From: Photobacterium gaetbulicola Gung47
GTDB taxonomy: Bacteria > Pseudomonadota > Gammaproteobacteria > Enterobacterales > Vibrionaceae
Assembly: GCA_000940995.1 (NCBI GenBank)
Contig: CP005974.1
Coordinates: 3,348,001-3,412,000, forward strand
Length of the DNA stretch: 64,000 nucleotides
Reading direction: 5' to 3'
The notes under the pieces are model-generated. The model was not told the DNA's origin, did not search any database, and saw nothing but the letters and a program-made list of their open reading frames with translations. A program made the position numbers and the translations under genes. Positions 24,760 through 34,113 of this stretch are shown here, in pieces (positions within the stretch are counted from its first letter, which is position 1; every line of letters starts with the position of its first letter).

Positions 24760-26403
24760 ATGGCGGCATTTCCATTACTCAGAAAAGTGTCTATTGGTAA
24801 GCGTTTATACTTGCTGAGCTTTATCGTCACTCTACTGACTCTTCTGCCGCTGGCGCTGTTTATTGCCAACTATCAAACCAACATCCTGGAGCAAAAAAGG
24901 CTGAAAACCCGCCACCTGGTTGAAAGTGCCCATAGCCTGCTCGGCTATTATCACTCCTTGGAACAGCAAGGCACCCTAACCCAAGCACAAGCCAAGCAAC
25001 ATGCCATTGATGCACTTGCTACCTTGCGATATGAACAAAAGGATTATTTCTGGATCAACGACATGGTGCCCACCATGGTCATGCACCCTTTCAAACCCGC
25101 CCTCAACGGCCAGCGTTTGGATACCTTAACCGATCCCAATGGCACAGCTCTGTTTGTCGAAATGGCCAATATTGTCCGCCAACAAGGCCAAGGTTTTGTC
25201 GACTACTATTGGGAAAAGCCAGGATTCAGTACGCCAATCGAGAAGATCTCGTTTGTGAAAGGCTTCGCCCCCTGGGGATGGATTGTCGGCTCGGGGATCT
25301 ATGTCGATGATGTCAAAGCACTATTGTTGAGTGAGTTCCAACAATTCAGTGTGTACCTGCTCAGTGCATTAGCACTCAGTGCGGTACTGGCTTGGGTGAT
25401 CACCCGCTCTATCACCATTCCATGCCAAGAAACAGCCCGAGCCATGCATGATATCGCCAAGGGAGAGGGGGATTTGACCCAGCGCCTCCCCTGCCAAGGG
25501 GATGATGAACTCAGTCAACTGGCCCGCTCGTTCAACACTTTCTCTGGCCATTTATCCGATATGCTGCGTGACATCGCCCCAGCCAGCGATCAAATCAGTG
25601 CGGCGGCAAGCCAGCTCAACAGTGTCGCCACCCAAACGGCTGGCAGCGCCAATCAAGCTTATCGCGGTATCGACAGCGTGGCCGCCGCCATGAACCAGCT
25701 CCACACCAATAACCAAGACATCGCCCAGTCAGCGCAACAAGCAGCCGATGCCGCCGATCAAGCCCAACAATACAGTACTAACAGCATTGCCGTAGTCTCG
25801 AACTCTGCAAAAGAGATGCACGCGCTGCTCACCTTGCTGGATGAGGCCAACCACAGTGCCCATGCACTGGACAGCGACTCACAAACCATAGGATCGGTAC
25901 TGGATGTGATCCGCGGCATTGCCGAGCAAACCAACCTGCTGGCCCTTAACGCAGCCATCGAGGCAGCCCGGGCGGGAGAGCAAGGTCGTGGCTTTGCGGT
26001 TGTCGCCGATGAAGTTCGCACCCTGGCCAACCGAACCCAATCAAGCACCAATGAAATAGAAGCCATCATTGCCAGCCTGCAAGACAAGGCAGGCAGTGTA
26101 AGCAGAGCCCTGGTCAAAACCCGCCAGCAATCATCCAGCACGGCCGAGCATGCCGATGAGGTAGCCCAGACCCTATCGGCGATTGGTCAGCAGATCACCA
26201 CAATTTTAACGCTCAACCAGCACATTGCCGAAGCCAGTGACCAACAGTCACAGGCTGCAGAAGCCATTAACCAGACCCTGCACCAACTCACCGAACATAG
26301 CCATCAGACAGCCGAACACGGGAGTCATATTGCTGCCGCCAGCACCCAGCTGCTGGCCAATGGGGAAAGCCTCGAGCGCCATATCAGCCACTTTAAGATT
26401 TAG
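24760..26403 (+). CDS. Methyl-accepting chemotaxis protein with single Cache sensor domain
   Basis: The product (547 residues from the ATG at 24,760, which follows AGGGA) is an inner-membrane chemoreceptor. A first membrane segment (about residues 15-35, LLSFIVTLLTLLPLALFIA) and a second (about 190-210) enclose a periplasmic Cache domain with DYFWINDMVPTMVMHPF and GWIVGSGIYVDDV. A HAMP domain and a long signalling coiled coil follow, with the conserved tip EQTNLLALNAAIEAARAGEQGRGFAVVADEVR. Cache domains of this type often sense small organic acids; the ligand here is unknown. It stands alone between two intergenic regions. Confidence 0.93.
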   Translation: MAAFPLLRKVSIGKRLYLLSFIVTLLTLLPLALFIANYQTNILEQKRLKTRHLVESAHSLLGYYHSLEQQGTLTQAQAKQHAIDALATLRYEQKDYFWINDMVPTMVMHPFKPALNGQRLDTLTDPNGTALFVEMANIVRQQGQGFVDYYWEKPGFSTPIEKISFVKGFAPWGWIVGSGIYVDDVKALLLSEFQQFSVYLLSALALSAVLAWVITRSITIPCQETARAMHDIAKGEGDLTQRLPCQGDDELSQLARSFNTFSGHLSDMLRDIAPASDQISAAASQLNSVATQTAGSANQAYRGIDSVAAAMNQLHTNNQDIAQSAQQAADAADQAQQYSTNSIAVVSNSAKEMHALLTLLDEANHSAHALDSDSQTIGSVLDVIRGIAEQTNLLALNAAIEAARAGEQGRGFAVVADEVRTLANRTQSSTNEIEAIIASLQDKAGSVSRALVKTRQQSSSTAEHADEVAQTLSAIGQQITTILTLNQHIAEASDQQSQAAEAINQTLHQLTEHSHQTAEHGSHIAAASTQLLANGESLERHISHFKI

Positions 26404-26535
26404 CTGTTACCGTTTCAGGCACAGTGGTATCCTTGAGGTTAACCGCGATAGTTAATTGTTCTGAATAACTTTGCAATATAGTTAATTTCCCGCTAACTCA
26501 TCGCCTATAACCAAAAGTTTATAAAGGAGACTGCT

Positions 26536-27996
26536 GTGTCAGAAATCAGTCAACTGTCACCTCAGCCAGTGTGGCAATTCTTCGATCAAATCTGCTCAAT
26601 CCCGCACCCATCCAAACATGAAGAAGCGCTTGCCCAGCACATCATCCAATTTGCCCAAGGCGAAGGCCTTGAGGTACGCCGTGATGCCGTGGGTAACGTC
26701 TTCATCAAAAAGCCAGCGACACCAGGTATGGAAGATCGCAAGGGTGTTGTTCTTCAGGCCCACATCGATATGGTGCCGCAGAAGAACGAAGATACCGACC
26801 ATGATTTCCTGACCGATCCTATCCAGCCATACATCGACGGTGAGTGGGTAACCGCAAAAGGGACCACCCTAGGTGCTGACAATGGCATGGGGATGGCAGC
26901 CTGCCTTGCGGTACTGGCATCGAAAGATATCGAACACGGCCCACTGGAAGTGCTGCTGACCATTGATGAAGAAGCCGGTATGACGGGCGCCTTCGGCCTA
27001 GAAGAAGGCTGGCTGGAAGGTGATATCCTGCTCAACACCGACTCAGAGCAAGAAGGTGAAGTCTACATGGGCTGTGCCGGCGGTGTCGATGGGTCACTGG
27101 TTCTCGCTACCCAGCGCGAAGCAACACCTGCGGACTACCAAGCCGTTAAACTTGTTGTTAAAGGCCTGAAAGGCGGCCACTCTGGCTGTGATATCCACAC
27201 AGGCCGAGGCAATGCCAACAAGATCCTAGGCCGCTTCCTATTTGGTCATGCCGAAGAGCTGGGTTTGCGCCTCACCTCGCTAACGGGCGGTAGCCTGCGT
27301 AACGCTATTCCACGAGAAGCGAGCGCTGTCGTTACCCTGCCAGCAGAGAACGTAGACAAGCTTAACGAGCTATTCGCTTACTTCCAAGAACTGCTTGTGG
27401 CTGAGCTTGGCCGTGTCGAAACGGACATCAATCTATTTACCGAAGCTGCAGAGCTGCCAACAGACGTACTAGTAGCCGCTGACCAGCAGCGTTTCATCAA
27501 CATGCTAAATGCAACTCCTAATGGTGTGATCCGCATGAGTGATGACATCGAAGGTGTGGTTGAAACCTCACTGAACGTCGGTGTTATCACCACAGAAGCG
27601 GATAAAATCACGGTACTTTGCCTGATCCGTTCGCTAATCGACTCGGGCCGCAGCAATGTAGAAGGCATGCTCAAAGCCGTTGCTTCACTTGCAGGTGCTA
27701 GCTGTGCGTTCTCTGGCACCTACCCGGGCTGGAAACCAGACGCTGACTCTGAAGTGATGCACCTGTTCCGCGAAACGTACGAGGGCATCTACGGCCGCGT
27801 ACCGAACATCATGGTGATCCACGCCGGCCTTGAATGTGGCCTGTTCAAGAAACCATACCCAAACATGGATATGATATCTTTCGGTCCGACGATCAAGTTC
27901 CCGCATTCACCGGACGAAAAAGTCCAGATCGACACCGTTGCCCTGTTCTGGGAGCAAATGGTTGCGATCCTGAAGAATATTCCAGTAAAGGCGTAG
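26536..27996 (+). CDS. pepD: Aminoacyl-histidine dipeptidase
   Basis: PepD is a cytosolic zinc dipeptidase of the M20 family that splits Xaa-His and other dipeptides. The 486-residue product has LQAHIDMVPQ (His ligand), GTTLGADNGMG (bridging Asp), TIDEEAGMTGA (catalytic Glu) and LRNAIPREA. The start is a GTG at 26,536, six bases after AAGGAG; the protein begins MSEISQLSPQPVWQFF like its relatives. A terminator follows. Confidence 0.96.
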   Translation: MSEISQLSPQPVWQFFDQICSIPHPSKHEEALAQHIIQFAQGEGLEVRRDAVGNVFIKKPATPGMEDRKGVVLQAHIDMVPQKNEDTDHDFLTDPIQPYIDGEWVTAKGTTLGADNGMGMAACLAVLASKDIEHGPLEVLLTIDEEAGMTGAFGLEEGWLEGDILLNTDSEQEGEVYMGCAGGVDGSLVLATQREATPADYQAVKLVVKGLKGGHSGCDIHTGRGNANKILGRFLFGHAEELGLRLTSLTGGSLRNAIPREASAVVTLPAENVDKLNELFAYFQELLVAELGRVETDINLFTEAAELPTDVLVAADQQRFINMLNATPNGVIRMSDDIEGVVETSLNVGVITTEADKITVLCLIRSLIDSGRSNVEGMLKAVASLAGASCAFSGTYPGWKPDADSEVMHLFRETYEGIYGRVPNIMVIHAGLECGLFKKPYPNMDMISFGPTIKFPHSPDEKVQIDTVALFWEQMVAILKNIPVKA

Positions 27997-28022
27997 CCGT
28001 TGCTTTCTGAGTAACCGATAAG

Positions 28023-28052
28023 AAAAGCGAACTCCTGTGAGTTCGCTTTTTT
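28023..28052 (+). terminator. Terminator of pepD
   Basis: AAAAGCGAACTC and GAGTTCGCTTTT pair around CTGT and run into T residues. Confidence 0.92.
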
Positions 28053-28058
28053 GATCCT

Positions 28059-28128
28059 GGCTATTGGCTATTGGCTATTGGCTATTGGCTATTGGCTATT
28101 GGCTATTGGCTATTGGCTATTGGCTATT
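28059..28128 (+). repeat. Tandem repeat of ten GGCTATT units
   Basis: Ten perfect copies of the heptamer GGCTATT lie between the convergent genes pepD and dinB, right after the pepD terminator. Perfect short tandem arrays of this kind are prone to slippage. No reading frame uses it. Confidence 0.97.
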
Positions 28129-28217
28129 TATCCTAAAAAGAAAGCTTTACGTGTAAAATAATTACTTTCAATTTCTTGCTCTTCCAGTAGCCTCTTGCCT
28201 TCCGCCTATGGCCACGT

Positions 28218-29303
28218 TCAAAACAACGATAGCTGCTGCGCCCGGGTGCCAAGATCCAAACCGACACTGATCCCTATCAAGCGGATTTCCCTGTCTTGCT
28301 GACGGGTCAGGGCCTCTTTCAGAAGGCCCTCGAACTGGGCCTTGTCCAACTTCGGCTGAGTATGCTCCACCGTGGTTTGCTGGAAGTCGGCGAATTTCAC
28401 CTTCACCCCCTGCTTGGCAATATTGAGCTCGGGACGGACCTGCTTGAGTCGCTTTTCCAATTCGGGGAACAAGCGATCTATCACCTCCCAGCACTGCTCA
28501 TAAGTGCTGATATTTTGTGAGAACGTCCGTTCCACGCCGACCGATTTGCGCTCCCTTTCCACTACCACTTCACGCTCGTCAATACCGTGGGCACGCGACC
28601 ACAACGACTGGCCGAACTTACCGAACTGCTGCAACAGCAAGTGCCGGTCGTATTGCTGCACATCCTTACCGACATACAAGCCTTTATCATGCAGCTTCTG
28701 GATGGTGACCTTGCCGACACCGGGGATCTTCTCGAGTTTCAAGTCTGCCACGAAAGCGGGGATCTGATCCGGGGTCACGACATATTGGCCATCGGGCTTG
28801 TTGAGATCCGACGCTATCTTGGCAATGAACTTAACCGGGGCTATCCCGGCAGATGCCGTCAGATTGAGCTCTTCGCGAATAGCCCGGCGGATATCTTCGG
28901 CAATCAGCGTGGCCGAACCATGACACAGTTCGCAGTCGGTGACATCCAAGTAGGCTTCATCAAGGGAAAGTGGTTCGATCTTATCGGTATAGCGCTGGAA
29001 GATCTCACGGATCTGGCCCGAAACCTCTTTGTAGACACTCATTCGGCCGGACACCAAGGTCAGGTGGGGACACAGTTGCATCGCCCTGCCTGTTGGCATC
29101 GCCGAGCGCACGCCGTACTTTCGCGCCAAATAATTACAGGTACTGATCACCCCCCGCTGCTCCGACCGCCCACCGATGGCAATGGGGATATCTCGCAGCT
29201 CAGGGTTATCGCGCATCTCTACCGCCGCAAAAAAACAATCCATATCAACATGGATGATCTTTTTCTGGACCTTGGCAGGCTTTGGGGGGGACAACAGAGA
29301 CAT
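28218..29303 (-). CDS. dinB: DNA polymerase IV
   Basis: DinB is the Y-family translesion polymerase that extends past damaged bases at the cost of errors. The 361-residue product has HVDMDCFFAAVE (catalytic Asp), PLSLDEAYLDVTD (catalytic Asp-Glu), GIAPVKFIAKIASDLNKPDG and the helix-hairpin-helix IPGVGKVT. It ends with QQLSLF, a typical beta-clamp-binding motif. Length is normal. No clear LexA box was identified. Confidence 0.96.
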   Translation of the reverse strand: MSLLSPPKPAKVQKKIIHVDMDCFFAAVEMRDNPELRDIPIAIGGRSEQRGVISTCNYLARKYGVRSAMPTGRAMQLCPHLTLVSGRMSVYKEVSGQIREIFQRYTDKIEPLSLDEAYLDVTDCELCHGSATLIAEDIRRAIREELNLTASAGIAPVKFIAKIASDLNKPDGQYVVTPDQIPAFVADLKLEKIPGVGKVTIQKLHDKGLYVGKDVQQYDRHLLLQQFGKFGQSLWSRAHGIDEREVVVERERKSVGVERTFSQNISTYEQCWEVIDRLFPELEKRLKQVRPELNIAKQGVKVKFADFQQTTVEHTQPKLDKAQFEGLLKEALTRQQDREIRLIGISVGLDLGTRAQQLSLF

Positions 29304-29378
29304 GCGAGCGGCTACCTGATTACTGTTTTTTTATACAGTGACATTATAGAGGTTGCGGCAGGCACTGTGAAGCCCAAC

Positions 29379-29408
29379 AAAAAGCCCGGCTGTTGCAGGG
29401 CCGGGCTT
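29379..29408 (-). terminator. Terminator after nqrM
   Basis: Read on the minus strand AAGCCCGGC and GCCGGGCTT pair around a nine-base loop and are followed by T residues, between nqrM and dinB. Confidence 0.85.
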
Positions 29409-29436
29409 AGAATTCAATTGAGCGAATGCTTGCTGA

Positions 29437-29658
29437 TCAGATGATCTGGTTTTTCTTCCATTCCGCTGCACGCGCTTCACGCGCCTCACGCTTTAGGCGG
29501 GCATCACATGGCTCTGGGCAGTCACACTCTTTGGCAATACCGATGCCGTCAAGGCCGCCACAGCTGCCACTGACGCTTTTGCGCTGGAAAATGTAGCCAA
29601 CAGCCATCGCAGTGATGACCAGCAAAAACACAGCAAAGGTAGTTACATAGATAACCAT
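29437..29658 (-). CDS. nqrM: Na+-NQR maturation protein NqrM
   Basis: NqrM (formerly DUF539) is needed to assemble the iron centre between NqrD and NqrE. The 73-residue product has an N-terminal membrane segment (FAVFLLVITAMAVGYIF) and four cysteines at 33, 45, 47 and 51 (CGGLDGIGIAKECDCPEPC), the family hallmark, then a basic tail. It lies 10 bases after apbE and close to the nqr operon it serves. Confidence 0.95.
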   Translation of the reverse strand: MVIYVTTFAVFLLVITAMAVGYIFQRKSVSGSCGGLDGIGIAKECDCPEPCDARLKREAREARAAEWKKNQII

Positions 29659-29668
29659 TGTTCAATCT

Positions 29669-30691
29669 CTACTTTTGATTCATGTATGGGGCAAAAGCAT
29701 CCGAGGTATATTCCTTGAAGCCTTGCTCTGTTTTCACAACCAGCAGCAATGGAATTTGCTCCTGGTTAGCCAACGCCAGCGCTTTTTCCTCCCCCATCAC
29801 AGAGAACGCCGTCGCCAGGGCATCGGACGTCATGCTTGATGGGTGCAACACTGTTACCGATACTACATGGTTGGCAATGGGCATACCGCTATTGGGGTCG
29901 ATCAGGTGCGAGTAACGCACACCGTCTTCTTCGAAATAGTTACGGTAATCACCTGATGTCGCAACCGCCATGTCTCCCGGTTCAATCACTTCCTGAATCG
30001 CCCGGCTACCGTCTTCGGTTGGCTTTTCAATCGCGATGCGCCAAGGCACACCTTCCAGGTTATTACCTTTCAAGCTCAGCTCACCACCGATCTCAACCAG
30101 GTAATCCGCCACGCCTAGATCATCAAAGTAATCGGCGACCACGTCAACCCCAAATCCCTTGGCAATCGAGGACAGATCGACATACAGCTCCGGGATATCT
30201 TTGATCAGGCTGTTGCCTTCGACACTCAAATGGTGAATACCCACTATCTTGCGGCGTTCGGCCAGTTCTTGCTCGGTCGGTGTTTTCTCCGGGCGTGCTT
30301 CTGGGCCGAAGCTCCACAAGTTGACAATCGGCCCCACCGTCACATCCAGCGCACCGCCTGTTAGTTTGGCTAGGCGGATAGCCTCAGTCACGACCTTGGC
30401 AGTGTCTGGCGACACTTCAAACGGCTCGCTCGAGCGCGACTGGTTAAATTGGCTGAGCTCGGAATGCTTACGGTACGTCGACATCTGGTCGTTAACCAGC
30501 TCCAGTCGACGGTCAATTTCTGCCTGAATATCCGTGGCAGCCGGTAAGCCTTCCTGCTTAATCAACTTAATTGAATAGTAGGTACCCATGGTCGAACCGT
30601 TCAGGTGGATCATCTCACGCTGATCACTACAGGCCGACAGGGTAAAAACCAACGCAAGCATCAGCAGTGCGCGGTGCAGCAATGTCTTCAT
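29669..30691 (-). CDS. apbE: FAD:protein FMN transferase (lipoprotein)
   Basis: ApbE attaches FMN through a phosphoester to threonine residues of NqrB and NqrC outside the inner membrane. The ATG at 30,691 gives 340 residues with a lipoprotein signal (MKTLLHRALLMLALVFTLSAC, lipobox LSAC). Family motifs include STMGTYYSIKL, DVTVGPIVNLWSFGP, DLSSIAKGFGVD and the late SVTVLHPSSMTSDALATAFSVMG. It follows the nqrF terminator by about 100 bases, probably with its own promoter or by read-through. Confidence 0.95.
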   Translation of the reverse strand: MKTLLHRALLMLALVFTLSACSDQREMIHLNGSTMGTYYSIKLIKQEGLPAATDIQAEIDRRLELVNDQMSTYRKHSELSQFNQSRSSEPFEVSPDTAKVVTEAIRLAKLTGGALDVTVGPIVNLWSFGPEARPEKTPTEQELAERRKIVGIHHLSVEGNSLIKDIPELYVDLSSIAKGFGVDVVADYFDDLGVADYLVEIGGELSLKGNNLEGVPWRIAIEKPTEDGSRAIQEVIEPGDMAVATSGDYRNYFEEDGVRYSHLIDPNSGMPIANHVVSVTVLHPSSMTSDALATAFSVMGEEKALALANQEQIPLLLVVKTEQGFKEYTSDAFAPYMNQK

Positions 30692-30791
30692 CCAACTACT
30701 CCCCAAATGAAAGACAGTCATTATTATTTGTAATGTGTAAGCACCATGTATAAAAACCTTAGCTTACATACCGTTATTATGCGCTTATTAC

Positions 30792-30822
30792 GAAAAAAGG
30801 CTGACCCCGGTTGGGATCAGCC
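30792..30822 (-). terminator. Terminator of the nqr operon
   Basis: On the minus strand GGCTGATCCC and GGGGTCAGCC pair around AACC (one T-G pair) and are followed by six T residues, after nqrF. Confidence 0.88.
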
Positions 30823-30843
30823 AGTTTTTCAGTGTGCGGCTAA

Positions 30844-32067
30844 TTAGCCACCGAAGTCATCCAGTAGGATGTTTTCGTCTTCAACACCAAGATCTTTCAG
30901 CATGCCGATAACCGCTGCGTTCATCATTGGTGGACCACACATGTAGTACTCACAATCTTCTGGAGCTTCGTGATCTTTCAGGTAGTTCTCGTAGATCACG
31001 TTGTGGATGAAGCCTGTGTAACCATCCCAGTTATCTTCTGGTAGTGGATCAGACAGGGCAACGTGCCACTCGAAGTTCTCATTGTCAGCAGCTAGCGTAT
31101 CGAAATCTTCTACGTAGAACATTTCACGCTTAGAACGCGCACCGTACCAGTAAGTCATCTTACGCTTAGATTTCAAGCGCAGAAGCTGGTCGAAGATGTG
31201 CGAACGCATTGGTGCCATACCAGCACCACCACCGATGAATACCATTTCGTTGTCAGTTTCTTTCGCGAAGAACTCACCGAATGGACCAGAGATAGTACAA
31301 GTGTCACCAGCCTTAAGCGACCAGATGTACGATGACATAATGCCAGGTGGTACATCAGGGTTGTTTGGCGGCGGCGTTGCAATACGTACGTTCAGCTTGA
31401 TCAAGCCTTTCTCTTCTGGGTATGACGCCATAGAGTAAGCACGGATTGAATGCTCTTTCACGATAGACTCGTAACGGAACAGGTTGAACTTGTCCCAATC
31501 TTCGCGGTATTCCTCAGGAATATCGAAGTCAGAGTATTTAATGTGGTGCGGTTCAGCTTCAATCTGAATGTAACCACCTGCACGGAAAGGAACTTCCTCA
31601 CCTTCAGGGATTTTAAGCACAAGTTCTTTAATGAACGTCGCTTCGTTATCATTCGAAAGAACTTCACATTCCCACTTTTTAACGCCAAAGATTTCTTCTG
31701 GAAGCTCGATGTCCATGTCAGATTTCACGTTAACCTGACACGCCAGACGCTCGCCTTCACGTGCTTCACCTTTAGTGATGTGGTCAAGCTCTGTTGGCAG
31801 GATATCGCCGCCACCAGATTTTACCTTCACGCGGCACTGGCCACATGAACCACCACCACCACAAGCAGATGATACGAAGATACCATTTGCTGATAGAGCA
31901 TTTAGCAGTTTGCTACCGGCAGCGGTTTTAATCGCTTTTTCCGGATCGCCATTTACTGAGATAGTAATGTCACCTGATGGTACTAGCTTAGATTTAGCGA
32001 ATAGGATCACTAGAACTAGAGCCAGGATAATCAGGGTGAACATGACTACGCCAAGAATAATATCCAT
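30844..32067 (-). CDS. nqrF: Na+-translocating NADH:quinone reductase subunit F
   Basis: NqrF is the NADH-oxidising subunit, anchored by one membrane helix (residues 3-25). A [2Fe-2S] domain has Cys69, Cys75, Cys78 and Cys110 (ACGGGGSCGQC and LACQ). The FAD domain shows RAYSMASYPEE and the NAD domain GGGAGMAPMRSH. The C-terminus carries YYMCGPPMMNAAV. At 407 residues it has the normal length. It is the last gene of the operon, 22 bases after nqrE. Confidence 0.98.
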   Translation of the reverse strand: MDIILGVVMFTLIILALVLVILFAKSKLVPSGDITISVNGDPEKAIKTAAGSKLLNALSANGIFVSSACGGGGSCGQCRVKVKSGGGDILPTELDHITKGEAREGERLACQVNVKSDMDIELPEEIFGVKKWECEVLSNDNEATFIKELVLKIPEGEEVPFRAGGYIQIEAEPHHIKYSDFDIPEEYREDWDKFNLFRYESIVKEHSIRAYSMASYPEEKGLIKLNVRIATPPPNNPDVPPGIMSSYIWSLKAGDTCTISGPFGEFFAKETDNEMVFIGGGAGMAPMRSHIFDQLLRLKSKRKMTYWYGARSKREMFYVEDFDTLAADNENFEWHVALSDPLPEDNWDGYTGFIHNVIYENYLKDHEAPEDCEYYMCGPPMMNAAVIGMLKDLGVEDENILLDDFGG

Positions 32068-32089
32068 TGATTATTCCTTATTATCCTGA

Positions 32090-32686
32090 TTACAGCTGAA
32101 CGCCGGAGAAGGACATGAAGCCCAACGCCATTAGACCAACGGTGATGAATGTAATACCTAGGCCGCGAAGACCAGGAGGTACGTCTGAATATTTCATCTT
32201 CTCACGGATACCCGCAAGAGCAACGATTGCTAGCATCCAACCGATACCAGAACCAAGACCGTATACTACAGATTCAGCAAAGTTATAATCACGCTGTACC
32301 ATGAAAGATACACCACCGAAGATCGCACAGTTTACAGTGATCAATGGTAGGAAAATACCTAGCGCGTTATATAGCGGCGGGAAGAAGCGGTCCAGAACCA
32401 TTTCCAGAATCTGTACCAGTGCCGCGATAACACCGATGAACGTAATGAAGTTCAGGAAGCTAAGGTCAACACCTGAAACAATGGCGCCGTCTTTTAGCAG
32501 TAGGTTGTAGATCAGGTTGTTCACAGGAACAGCGATCGTTAGTACAACGATTACCGCTACACCCAGACCGAAAGAAGTTTTAACTTTTTTCGATACGGCT
32601 AGGAATGTACACATACCTAGGAAGAACGACAGTGCCAAGTTCTCGATAAAGATCGAACGAACCAGAAGGCTTAGATAATGTTCCAT
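32090..32686 (-). CDS. nqrE: Na+-NQR subunit E
   Basis: NqrE is a six-helix membrane subunit (198 residues) related to NqrD; together they hold an iron centre between cysteines in the membrane. Cys26 in SFFLGMCTFLAVSKK and Cys120 in LPLITVNCAIFGG are the expected ligands. It lies 7 bases after nqrD. Confidence 0.97.
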   Translation of the reverse strand: MEHYLSLLVRSIFIENLALSFFLGMCTFLAVSKKVKTSFGLGVAVIVVLTIAVPVNNLIYNLLLKDGAIVSGVDLSFLNFITFIGVIAALVQILEMVLDRFFPPLYNALGIFLPLITVNCAIFGGVSFMVQRDYNFAESVVYGLGSGIGWMLAIVALAGIREKMKYSDVPPGLRGLGITFITVGLMALGFMSFSGVQL

Positions 32687-32693
32687 GTTCCCC

Positions 32694-33326
32694 TTACTCC
32701 TTCGCTTCGATTTGTTCTGGACGGATGATACGGATAGCCCAGATCATGAAACCAATCAGGAAGAACGCTGATGGTGCTAGGATCATCATACCGTTTGGCT
32801 GGTACCAACCACCGTCAGACACTAGCGGCAGGATTTCCACACCAAATAGTTTGCCTGAACCGAATAGTTCACGGAAGAAAGCTACAGTGATAAGTACGAA
32901 GCCGTAACCAAGACCGTTACCAATACCGTCTACAAGAGATGGTAGAGGCTCAGACTTCATTGCGTATGCTTCAGCACGACCCATAACGATACAGTTCGTG
33001 ATGATCAGACCAACGAATACAGAAAGCTGCTTAGAGATATCGTAAACAAAGGCTTTCAGTACCTGGTCTACCACGATTACCAACGATGCGATGATCGCCA
33101 TCTGTACGATGATACGTACGCTGTTTGGAATGTGGTTACGGATCAGAGATACGAACAAGTTAGAGAATGCACAAACGAATGTTACCGCTAGGGTCATTAC
33201 GAATGCCGTCTCTAGTTTGGTTGTTACTGCCAGCGCAGAACAAACACCAAGAATCTGAAGCGCGATCGGGTTGTTGTCGATAAACGGCGCAAACAGAATC
33301 TTCTTCATTTCTTTAGTATCAGCCAT
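32694..33326 (-). CDS. nqrD: Na+-NQR subunit D
   Basis: NqrD is the partner of NqrE, with 210 residues and six predicted membrane helices. Cys29 in LQILGVCSALAVTTK and Cys112 in GLIITNCIVMGRAEA correspond to the iron ligands. The gene overlaps nqrC by 8 bases, which implies translational coupling. Confidence 0.97.
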   Translation of the reverse strand: MADTKEMKKILFAPFIDNNPIALQILGVCSALAVTTKLETAFVMTLAVTFVCAFSNLFVSLIRNHIPNSVRIIVQMAIIASLVIVVDQVLKAFVYDISKQLSVFVGLIITNCIVMGRAEAYAMKSEPLPSLVDGIGNGLGYGFVLITVAFFRELFGSGKLFGVEILPLVSDGGWYQPNGMMILAPSAFFLIGFMIWAIRIIRPEQIEAKE

Positions 33327-34113
33327 TGTTTAGGCCTCCTTCACGAACTTTAGCCAGGAATGGACCAAAGCCCATGTCACCCAACCAGAAGTCGAAGGTG
33401 TGCTGAACACCATTTGCAGTTAGGGTTGCACCAGACAGACCATCTACACCGTGGATGTCACCTTCAGGTGCACCGCCTTTAACGACGCGGATAGCTGGCT
33501 TGTTGTTGCTGTCGAACAATTCTTTACCAACGAACTGTGCACGCCAGTTCGGGTTCTCGATCTCACCACCAAGTCCAGGAGTTTCACCCTGCTCGTAGTA
33601 AGTGATACCCGCAAGCGTGTTGCCGTCAGTTTCTACTGCGATGAATGCGTACATCATTGACCACAGACCACCACCGTGTACCGGTAGGATCAGCTTGTCG
33701 ATGTTATCGTTCGCATCTTTCACTAGGTAAACTGTTGCAACGTTTGCACGGCGGATGATCTTCGCTAGGTCTTGGTCACCAGAAAGGCGAATTGACTGCG
33801 CTGGATCTTTCGCTGCGTCACGCTGGCTGTACTCAGATGCAGTTGCACCTTCTTCAGTCTGCTCTACGAACTCGCCTGTTTCTAGGTTAACAAGCTTAGG
33901 CTCGATGAACTGGTCGTAAGCTTCAGTGATGTTGGTGCCATCTTGCAGAAGGCCCGCTACTGAAAGGATGTTGCGCTGAACATCAAGCACCGCATTCTTC
34001 TGCTGCAGTGGACGCAGAGCAACCGCTGCCGCTGATACCACGATTGAGCACACTAGGCTCAATGCGATAACAACAATTAGCGTCTTTTTAATGCTATCGT
34101 TATTACTTGACAT
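33319..34113 (-). CDS. nqrC: Na+-NQR subunit C
   Basis: NqrC carries a covalently bound FMN on the outer side of the membrane. The 264-residue product has one N-terminal membrane helix (KKTLIVVIALSLVCSIVVSAA) and the flavinylation motif in DGLSGATLTANGVQ, where ApbE modifies the Thr of SGAT. The gene overlaps nqrB by 11 bases and nqrD by 8 bases. Confidence 0.98.
   Translation of the reverse strand: MSSNNDSIKKTLIVVIALSLVCSIVVSAAAVALRPLQQKNAVLDVQRNILSVAGLLQDGTNITEAYDQFIEPKLVNLETGEFVEQTEEGATASEYSQRDAAKDPAQSIRLSGDQDLAKIIRRANVATVYLVKDANDNIDKLILPVHGGGLWSMMYAFIAVETDGNTLAGITYYEQGETPGLGGEIENPNWRAQFVGKELFDSNNKPAIRVVKGGAPEGDIHGVDGLSGATLTANGVQHTFDFWLGDMGFGPFLAKVREGGLNNG

Noticed and set aside
28168..28494. 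Minus-strand frame of 108 codons overlapping the end of dinB
   Set aside because: It is a different frame of the dinB coding sequence with no independent support.
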